Of a stretch of DNA of 64,000 bases, positions 56,311-64,000 are shown piece after piece. Source of the stretch: Limnoperna fortunei (lineage: Eukaryota; Mollusca; Bivalvia; Mytilida; Modiolidae); contig OX104112.1 in NCBI GenBank assembly GCA_944474755.1, positions 17,138,273-17,202,272 of the forward strand, given 5' to 3'. How positions within the stretch are numbered: the first letter of the stretch is position 1; the number at the start of each line of letters is the position of its first letter. The notes beneath the pieces are model-generated. The model had not been told where the DNA came from, did not search any database, and saw only the letters and a list, made by a program, of their open reading frames with translations. Made by a program: the position numbers and the translations under genes.

Positions 56311-58340
56311 AATAATATATTATTATCAGCTTATTTAAAATAAGTATAAGTATTCCGCATGCGAATCACATTCACATTGTGTCTCCGTATATATTAACGT
56401 CTCATGTTGTTTAAAACTGACATTAAAAAATACAATACAACTTTGCGCTGTCAAATGGTATAACAGTATTGAAAATTATGTTGTAATTAATGATCGTGAA
56501 GAGAGAACATTTTGTTATTTCCGCTCTACCAAATATAGCTTCCTACATGTATATGTACCTAGCGTGTGCGCGTATCAGTCAGTTACACAAATTCGCGTTA
56601 TAAATTAAGAAACTGACACGATAAAAGTCTTGACCTAAAATTGGATTCTGTATCTAACTGTTAGTATGTGTGGTGATCACATGTTTAATTGTTAGACTGA
56701 TCGCGTAGATTGCGTTTAAACATAAAACAATCAGAGCATATTATAATATTTGAGAATCATGTTATGCATAACATAAAGTAAAATTGAACATAGCTACTGG
56801 ACTAGGGATATATCCTTTATATGTCTATAAAAACCCGTGTTAAATATAGGATACATACCAGAATGTTAAACTTGATTTTACACATAATCATATACATATT
56901 ATCAATCTTTTTGTATCTCTATTGTAATCTTGCCAAATATATTCAGACATGTTGGGTATTAAATCTAAACGAATATTACACCAGTAAATCACTAGATCAT
57001 TTCTGTTCTTTAAATAAAAATACATTTAAATTTGACATTTAGTTGGCATAACAAATGAGTGGTGTGCAATATTTGATTTTCTTTTTGGCAAACGATTTTA
57101 AGTTGTAATGGTTCACCAATTCTTAATATTTACTTCATAACAGTAATGTGTACTCATTTAAACCCGCCAGAAAATTTTTGGTTTACAAATTGAACACCAT
57201 TCAGCTATTTCAAAACTCTGATTGACGCCTCATATAATAAAACTATCAAAATACACGTACTAGACATTGTTTACGTTTTGATATTAACGGATAACAGTTG
57301 AGTCAAATGATTTAGCTGTATTTGATACACAAGATGCCTTGGTTGTTTTAAAGCTTAATTCTAAATCTGCAACTATGAATAGTGACATCAACTTGCAGCC
57401 TTTAGACGTGATCATCTTAACATAGTTGTTTAGTTCAGATCAAAGTTTTGTGAAATTTTGTATTGTATTTGCTGTAATATTTGTGTTTAGTTTTGTAAAT
57501 AAATTTCATAAATTTCATAAGTTCTAACTAAGCCCGGGGATTCAAAATTAGGTTAATATGTTAGTAGGTGAATAACCTGGTTATCTTTAAATATTTCCAC
57601 CCAAAAAATATATTTTTATAAGGTTATATGTCACTTACAATTAAAAACTCACTGATCAAAACATTTATGATATCCAACCCTTCTCCTTTATTGCTAGGTA
57701 TTAGGAAGGGTTCATAGTGCTAAAATTACAAAGGTTTTAAGCATGTTCCCAGGTGGCAAAGACAGAACATGGGAATGAATGAAATATTAGGTAGGGACCT
57801 AAAATCAAGCATTTAGTAGCAGCTATACTGCGCCTATCATTTTTCCAAAAACTGCAAAAGGGTGACTTGGCACTGTCAAAACACGTGGTAAGACTACTTT
57901 TATATCCTGACAACGTTAAAAACAGGGCCTCACTATCAATCAATCAATCAACCAAACTGTTATGTAACATGTATTAACATTTCTCGAATATTTTCTATTG
58001 AAATTAGTGAGACGGATTGATTTCATATATGTATAGGACAATTCTCAATAACACTTGATTTTATCTCACCAAATACCGTATTTGTATTTGGTACAAAGCT
58101 AATAGGTCTAAATTTTATGATAAATTTCATGTAATCGAATTTTAAAAAGCAATTCAATTTAAAGTTTAAATAAAAGATAGCCCTTTTTAAACCGTGTTTT
58201 TAAAAGACGCATGGCTACTCAAAATGAGTTTTACGAGTAACATCAACAGATGAAATTATTAGGCAAGTTATTAAAGCTGTTAAAAAGTTATTTTTCTAGT
58301 ATTTTATAAACAAATAAGTGCACTGAAAAATCTTGAGATA
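56311..58340. other. Upstream region of the giant GTPase gene
   Basis: Presumed intron and/or upstream region. At about 57700-57950 a more GC-rich stretch ends in an (ATCA)n tail (TCAATCAATCAATCAACC), which looks like a short interspersed element, but the family is not recognised. No upstream exon could be identified. Confidence 0.4.
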
Positions 58341-58363
58341 TGTTTCTTTTTGTTTTGTTGTAG
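58341..58363 (+). other. Predicted 3' splice site before the giant coding exon
   Basis: A T-rich tract ending TTTTGTTGTAG at 58363 is a good acceptor. It lies 13 bases before the start codon at 58377, so the 5' UTR probably begins in an upstream exon, as is common for VLIG genes with a single large coding exon. Confidence 0.6.
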
Positions 58364-58376
58364 ATAGCTATTAACT

Positions 58377-61300
58377 ATGGCAGACGATTGTGACATCAAC
58401 GACTTCAACAAAACTTGTCAAATAAACGATTCTGAAACAGTCAGTCAATTAGTCAATAACGAAAGAAAAGATGAACCCGAAATGAAATTGAATAAAACCA
58501 CTACAATACAAACCTTAACGGACTTGCTTATAAAATCAAGGACTAAGGAAATTAGTTTAATTGATATTGTTGATGAATTTAGGGATTTTTTTGATATTCC
58601 TGACACTTTCTCGACATGCAATGTTGACGAAAGTTATATAACAGTTATTGAAAATAACTTGCTGCAGTTGATAACTCATTTAGAAAAGGACGAACTGTCC
58701 CCAATACAGATTATTGAACAATCCTCTGCTTTAAATGGCATTTTTCTAAGCAAAAATGTCAACGACTGGACAAGAAAAAGGCAACGTCTGGTTCTGGTGA
58801 CTTCGCATAAAGAAATCAATTTCAAAGAGACCGGAATGAATAAGCATGTGGTGGAAGAAGAGTTTTATGACCAGGAAGAGGAATGCGCTTTCAATAAAGC
58901 AATAAACGCAGCCGGTGAGAGCCTAGCAAGAGGAGTGAAATTATCTTACCAGGACCAAAGACACAAACAATCAGACCATACTATAAACGTTGCCGACCCC
59001 AGTTTTCAGGACAATATTAATACGAGCTCCGAAGATTGTGAAGAATCGCAGGTAAATGTGAATCAAATTTACAGGAAGAATTGCTTAGACAATCCAGCCA
59101 ATGAAGTAGGAGAAACGGCTCAAGTTACCGACAAAGAAGTATGGATGCATCCATTGCACAAACATGATGCAAAATCGAAGTATATACCACACTTGCTTCA
59201 AGATAACGAAGATGAATTACAAATCGTTCTTAGAGAAAGACAACTCGAGGAACAAACAGAACAACGACTTGAAGTTTTTCACCAAGCAACCAATATACAA
59301 AAGCAGCCTATCTATTATTCTAAAGAAACTTGTTTTGTTTTCCCTCTTGCAATTTGGAGTCCAAGTATTCAAGACATTAACTTAAGTGATGAAGCTTTAT
59401 TAGACCTTCTAAAAATCGAAGAAATGTTGTTAAACAATGCGTTAGATTTTGCGAAACAAGCATCGATTGATTTTTTTTGCAAATATGGTTCGCATTTGTA
59501 CTTAGGTGATATTTATTTTGGGGGAATTTTTAAGGTAAAATCGTGGTATAAAGGAGATACCAAGTTCGATATAGCCTATGTTAAGCATTTGGTCAACTCT
59601 GTACATTCTAAAAAGTTGGAGGTATATTCATATGAATTTGGAAAAGAGATTGTTTCAGAAACTTTGGGGTCTAAAGAAGAATCGATTGTAGGTAAGTTAA
59701 CTGATATTGAAAAAGATCAAGTGGAAGAACAAACTTTTAAGGTAGGTGGTCCTCGGGATGTAGAAATCATGCAGTTGTGGGAATTCGGTTTAATTGAAAG
59801 TAAAAGTTCATGGGTTGTAGTAAACTCGGGAAATCCTTATATTCAAAATGGTACTTTATGTTCAGTGGACTACATAGGAGTATGGAGTTTGATTCAAAAT
59901 GACACAAGTTTTAAAAATAGAAACACCTTGGGTCAATTTCTTTTAGTTACCTGGCAGACGCATACTGGATTCTTGGCCGAGAAGGACTGGTCACAAATCA
60001 CTCACAGACTAGAAGAGAGAGATAATTTCCGACAATGTCTTGACAGATTAACAGATTCACTGAAACAGAATTATACTGTCGAAAAGCTTTTGTCTGTTTA
60101 TGAGGATCTTCGAACGTATATTGAAGACATGAATACAAATCTTGGGGATTCAATTATATGGAATGGCGAATTGCAAGACAGCCCAGTTGTTCATCGTTTG
60201 TTTGAACATATATCATTTTTCAATCTATCACTTGTTGAACGGGTGGAAATCAGAAGATCTGTAAAAAACCTCCTGGGGCTTGCATGTGTAGAAAACTTTC
60301 CTTATGATGCAAGTATAATGCAGCGGCTCAACGAAGAAAGAAGCCCAGCAGAATGGATCTATGAAGGTGACCACAGTAAAGGCATAGACGAATGGATTTC
60401 AATGATACGCTACAAATACATACCCCAGTGCCCGCATCATACACCACACACTACAGGATCAGTTACACAATTAGACAGTGGGTCTGACAGTTTAACACGA
60501 ATGATGTCTGAAATGAAAAGCAATATTACAGATATTCTTGATGCTTTTCTTGGAACAAATGACACATTCGCATTTGTTTTCTTTTTGTCCCTATTGATAC
60601 GATTAGATTATGATGCAATAGAGCACTCATTCAGAAGCCTGCTAACTAAAGAAAAATTGAACTGGTTCTTACACGATTTTGAGACGGACGTTAAAATATA
60701 CAAAACGAATCAAGCAAAGAATAATTTAATTCAACAGGCATCTGCCTTTATATTCTTAATACAAGTAATACAGAAAAAAGATTTAACATCACTCGCAGCA
60801 AAATCCTCAGCAGCCAGGTTTTCAGAAATAGCACTGCACTTAAAAAACATTGACATACAAATAGAAAGTAGGATAGCACCATTTATATTTAAGAAAAATG
60901 TTGACTTGAAGTCACTTCTGCAATTACTAAATGACACTGTGGAGGGCAAAAGCAATTTAATGAAGTCTTGCTTATCGTGGAACTACTTCGAAAATCTGCC
61001 AGAGGATTTCTACGTCAAATTGTCTGAAAACATTTCCCCTACATCTGAATTTGAATTTCCTGATATTGCTGAAATGGGTAAGACTGTAGAAATTTTAAAC
61101 GTACTTGGAATTGCAGACTTCTTTCCAGGGAGACTATCTCTTCGCGATGCATTAAGTATTCGCGATGACCAGTTTTCCAAGCCTACGAAGTTGTCCGATG
61201 TTCCTTGGGTGATCTTGAGGAAAATGATCTCAATGAATTTTGAATTTCGGGAAAAAGTTCTGGACGATTTTTTCAAGTCAGTCAATCCAGATGTATCAGA

Positions 61301-64000
61301 TGACACAGGGGATCTTCTTTCAGGCCTTCTTTCATCGGACGCCATTGAGGACAAAGAGCTTACGTTGCCAAATCAACAGTTACACCCCTTAGATGTATTT
61401 CTTGCAATTTTTCAGTGTTGTGACCCATTTTTGAAACGAACAATAGTGCACAAAATGGCTGTTTGTCAGTTAGCAGTTCCGTTTATATACCAAAAATTAG
61501 GAACAAGAGAACATGTGCTTTCAATATGGCCAATAAGAGATGTCAGAATTAACGAAGACCCCGAATCAGTTCTTTGCCAGCAGATTAAAACAATCTCCTT
61601 TTTACGAATAGGAAGAGGACCAATGCGATCTAAATCAAAATTCATTAATGAGGTTCTAAGAGACCTCAATGACGAGCACAGTACATTTTTCCATAAAGAT
61701 TGTCCACTGGGTATGTACAATCGTACAGAATCAAATGGCATGGTAGAAGTTTCATGGTTTGTTCCTACAAATTGTACGATCACTACGGAACAACGTAAAT
61801 CTCATCAAGAGAAACATACCCAAGATCTAGAGTATATAGATCAATTAAAATATCCAATGACAGTATTTAATCTGCGTGGAGACGCATTTACCTATCGGAT
61901 ACAAACAGAGGCTCTCTTAGAAATGTCTAATTTGCTTATAGTCCTCATAACGTTTGAGGATTTACAAGATAAAAAATACTATGAAATTTTGCAAAAGGTC
62001 CACCACAGCCGGTCATCAGTTATTTTGTTGACAAACATTACAGACTTTAATAGAGCTCGGTCATTTATTCAAATGTATTCGAAGGAAATGCAATTAGAAC
62101 CGACAAAAACAAATATTCTTTCTTTGTTTGATAAGACAAAAGACAGACAGTTAAATGTAAGCGAAGTAAAATACAAACTCACCCAGTGTATTGCTAACTT
62201 TTTGGATCAGAAATGCCCTGGAATCATACTTGAACGAGTACTGGATAACCTGCCACTTAGTATAACATCAGATGAAGGTGAAATGTGCAATAATGGAAGA
62301 CGATGTGCAGAAATATTGTCCGAAGAAATAGATAAATATCCAGAAGTATCAACTAGAAAGAATGTTATTTTACCGTTACAGGGAGAATCGCTATGGCATC
62401 AATGGAGTAAACAGCAAAAGGAAATAAAGAGAACAGGGAAAAAAGCAACATACGACACTGAAGAGAAACTGCAGCAATCGATGACAACAATTAGAATGAA
62501 GCAGGTAGAGACGCTAAATGAAGCTCCGACGGTTGTTGCGTATTTTATTAAAACACTGCTACAAATATCTAGCTACGATAAGAAAATGCAGTTTTTTCTC
62601 TTTTGGGTGCAATATGCACTGGATTGTAAGTCAAGAAAAATTATCCCAGGCCTACTGAACAGGTTTTCACTTGCATTTGAAAAATACGAAAACAGCAGAA
62701 CAAAGGACAATTTGGCAACAGTCGACTTAGCTGAACTTGAATTGGCACGTGCATCACTCGGACTTGAACATTTTTTTAGAGAAATGGGACAAATTTATGA
62801 AGCTTTTATTTATTGCAAGGATGATGTGAAATATGACATTGCACACAAAACAATGCACATAGTCTTATCGTTGCCGGCTCTAGTTGCAAAGCTTTTAGTA
62901 TTGGGTCAGCCTTTTGAACTAATGGATGGCGACACATCAAATGTCCCATTAAAATGGACGAAAGCAGTTTTCTCAGAAATAGAAAACTTGATTGGTGCAA
63001 AGAAATTCCTTAGAGTTTCTGTACTCGGGGTTCAAAGTTCTGGGAAATCAACATTATTAAACTCTATGTTTGGTTTGCGGTTTGCTGTCAGTGCTGGGCG
63101 ATGCACAAGGGGTATTTATGCGCAGATAGTACCAGTAGATCACTCAAGGTCATCATTAAAATTTGATTATGCAATGATCATAGACACAGAAGGTCTTCGC
63201 GCTCCAGAACTAGCTGGTGAAAAAATACACCATGACAATGAACTCGCTACACTTGTTATTGGCCTGGCAGACATAGTAATAATAAATATTAAAGGTGAGA
63301 CTATTGCTGATATGGAAAATGTACTGCAAATAGTTATACATGGACTATTACGATTAAAACAAGCCAACAAGCAACTTGACCTACGCCAATACGGTGTATT
63401 TGTTCACCAAAATGTCTCTGCACGGGATGCAAAAACGCAAATGCTTCAAGGAAACAAAAAAATAATCCAGAATCTTGATGCTATGACAAAAGAGGCAGCG
63501 TCACAGGAACACATAAGAGATATAGTATCGTTTACTGAAGTAATTGAATTCAACCCGACTCAGGATGTAAAATACATTCCGGATTTATGGCGCGGAAGTC
63601 CTCCATTGGCTCCTGTTAGTCCGAAGTATAGTGAGTCAGTTACTGAAGTTGCAAATTGGATATTAGGTCATCTTGGTGAGAGGGCGCAAGCATTGTCATT
63701 GCACGATTTCTATCTACACTTCGATGGAGTATGGAAAGGTATATTAGCGGATGATTTTGTTTTTAGCTTTCGAAACTGTCTAGAGGTGAAAGCATACGGT
63801 ATTCTCGAATCTGAGTATCAACGACTTGTCTGGAAAATGGAAGAACGAAAATTAGAATGGATGAGTGATAATATAAAAGTGCGTTTAAATAACTGTGAAA
63901 CAGTTGAAGATCTAGAACTTTGTATATTACAGCTCGAGGAAGATTTTATAATTGAAATTAATAAAAAGCTTTTAGAAGTAAGAGAGCAGTTGACAGTGTT
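58377..64000 (+). CDS. Very large inducible GTPase (VLIG/GVIN1-like) with N-terminal MACPF-like domain, 3' end beyond window
   Basis: One uninterrupted frame of 1,874 codons runs off the right edge. The start ATG at 58377 (MADDCDINDFNK) follows an in-frame TAG at 58365. Domains: an acidic N-terminal region (1-280, unrecognised); a MACPF-like segment (about 300-510) with the signature YGSHLYLGDIYFGG at 370-383 and VGGP at 456-459, closest in style to the stonustoxin-type class; a helical part (540-980); the URGCP/VLIG conserved region (LHPLDVFLAIFQCCDPFLKR near 1002, FLRIGRG at 1075, NLRGDA at 1165); a GTPase domain with P-loop GVQSSGKST at 1551-1559, switch II DTEGL at 1603-1607 and VHQNV near 1676. 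No NKxD was seen. The family is cytosolic/nuclear and interferon-induced in vertebrates; a bivalve role in immunity is inference. No lesion was seen, so it is likely functional. Confidence 0.95.
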   Translation, partial: MADDCDINDFNKTCQINDSETVSQLVNNERKDEPEMKLNKTTTIQTLTDLLIKSRTKEISLIDIVDEFRDFFDIPDTFSTCNVDESYITVIENNLLQLITHLEKDELSPIQIIEQSSALNGIFLSKNVNDWTRKRQRLVLVTSHKEINFKETGMNKHVVEEEFYDQEEECAFNKAINAAGESLARGVKLSYQDQRHKQSDHTINVADPSFQDNINTSSEDCEESQVNVNQIYRKNCLDNPANEVGETAQVTDKEVWMHPLHKHDAKSKYIPHLLQDNEDELQIVLRERQLEEQTEQRLEVFHQATNIQKQPIYYSKETCFVFPLAIWSPSIQDINLSDEALLDLLKIEEMLLNNALDFAKQASIDFFCKYGSHLYLGDIYFGGIFKVKSWYKGDTKFDIAYVKHLVNSVHSKKLEVYSYEFGKEIVSETLGSKEESIVGKLTDIEKDQVEEQTFKVGGPRDVEIMQLWEFGLIESKSSWVVVNSGNPYIQNGTLCSVDYIGVWSLIQNDTSFKNRNTLGQFLLVTWQTHTGFLAEKDWSQITHRLEERDNFRQCLDRLTDSLKQNYTVEKLLSVYEDLRTYIEDMNTNLGDSIIWNGELQDSPVVHRLFEHISFFNLSLVERVEIRRSVKNLLGLACVENFPYDASIMQRLNEERSPAEWIYEGDHSKGIDEWISMIRYKYIPQCPHHTPHTTGSVTQLDSGSDSLTRMMSEMKSNITDILDAFLGTNDTFAFVFFLSLLIRLDYDAIEHSFRSLLTKEKLNWFLHDFETDVKIYKTNQAKNNLIQQASAFIFLIQVIQKKDLTSLAAKSSAARFSEIALHLKNIDIQIESRIAPFIFKKNVDLKSLLQLLNDTVEGKSNLMKSCLSWNYFENLPEDFYVKLSENISPTSEFEFPDIAEMGKTVEILNVLGIADFFPGRLSLRDALSIRDDQFSKPTKLSDVPWVILRKMISMNFEFREKVLDDFFKSVNPDVSDDTGDLLSGLLSSDAIEDKELTLPNQQLHPLDVFLAIFQCCDPFLKRTIVHKMAVCQLAVPFIYQKLGTREHVLSIWPIRDVRINEDPESVLCQQIKTISFLRIGRGPMRSKSKFINEVLRDLNDEHSTFFHKDCPLGMYNRTESNGMVEVSWFVPTNCTITTEQRKSHQEKHTQDLEYIDQLKYPMTVFNLRGDAFTYRIQTEALLEMSNLLIVLITFEDLQDKKYYEILQKVHHSRSSVILLTNITDFNRARSFIQMYSKEMQLEPTKTNILSLFDKTKDRQLNVSEVKYKLTQCIANFLDQKCPGIILERVLDNLPLSITSDEGEMCNNGRRCAEILSEEIDKYPEVSTRKNVILPLQGESLWHQWSKQQKEIKRTGKKATYDTEEKLQQSMTTIRMKQVETLNEAPTVVAYFIKTLLQISSYDKKMQFFLFWVQYALDCKSRKIIPGLLNRFSLAFEKYENSRTKDNLATVDLAELELARASLGLEHFFREMGQIYEAFIYCKDDVKYDIAHKTMHIVLSLPALVAKLLVLGQPFELMDGDTSNVPLKWTKAVFSEIENLIGAKKFLRVSVLGVQSSGKSTLLNSMFGLRFAVSAGRCTRGIYAQIVPVDHSRSSLKFDYAMIIDTEGLRAPELAGEKIHHDNELATLVIGLADIVIINIKGETIADMENVLQIVIHGLLRLKQANKQLDLRQYGVFVHQNVSARDAKTQMLQGNKKIIQNLDAMTKEAASQEHIRDIVSFTEVIEFNPTQDVKYIPDLWRGSPPLAPVSPKYSESVTEVANWILGHLGERAQALSLHDFYLHFDGVWKGILADDFVFSFRNCLEVKAYGILESEYQRLVWKMEERKLEWMSDNIKVRLNNCETVEDLELCILQLEEDFIIEINKKLLEVREQLTV

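Noticed and set aside
57737..57943. Minus-strand open frame of 68 codons near the GTPase gene
   Set aside because: It lies in a GC-richer stretch ending with an (ATCA)n tail that looks like a short interspersed repeat; no domain or splice context was seen.
60731..61783. Several minus-strand frames within the GTPase gene
   Set aside because: They are antisense to a clearly coding, motif-rich plus-strand frame.

Overview
This 64 kb window is eukaryotic and almost certainly molluscan, most likely a bivalve and plausibly a mytilid mussel. The evidence is AT-rich intergenic DNA, dense and mostly dead transposons of types common in bivalves (LINE ORF1 proteins with PHD fingers, FLYWCH/MULE elements, tRNA-derived SINEs, the 'AGCTCACCTGA' molluscan repeat), and one giant immune-type GTPase gene. 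The species call is inference; no search was possible.

Layout. 1-10.3 kb: remnants of three non-LTR retrotransposons (LINEs) and one hAT transposase (THAP12-like), all on the minus strand. 10.8-11.0 kb: SINE pieces. 11.4-12.2 kb: the RNase H and zinc-knuckle end of another LINE. From 11,914 to 32,514 the window holds two head-to-tail copies of one 10.3 kb block (11,914-22,214 and 22,215-32,514), more than 99.9% identical by eye and joined without visible microhomology. Each copy carries a LINE ORF2 3' end split by a probable solo LTR, a MULE with TIRs and target-site duplication, a tRNA-derived SINE, two related MITEs, a foldback MITE and part of a Helitron2-like repeat. 32.3-33.8 kb: the complete Helitron2-like repeat. 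34.2-36.2 kb: a 71-bp satellite array of 27 units. 36.2-49.5 kb: intergenic DNA with hairpins and MITEs. 49.5-50.9 kb: an isolated LINE ORF1 with zinc knuckles. 51.0-58.3 kb: AT-rich spacer with a 41-bp tandem repeat and a hammerhead-ribozyme-like motif.

The only convincing host gene begins at 58,377 on the plus strand and runs open off the right edge (at least 1,874 codons, no intron seen). It encodes a very large inducible GTPase (VLIG/GVIN family). Its N-terminal part carries a MACPF-like segment of the stonustoxin-type class, followed by the URGCP/VLIG conserved region with what looks like a decayed G domain, then a canonical P-loop GTPase domain. A pore-former-like module joined to an interferon-type giant GTPase in an invertebrate is the most interesting coding observation; the tandem duplication is the most interesting structural one. 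No RT palm domain was recognised in any LINE remnant in the window, so none of them appears autonomous.
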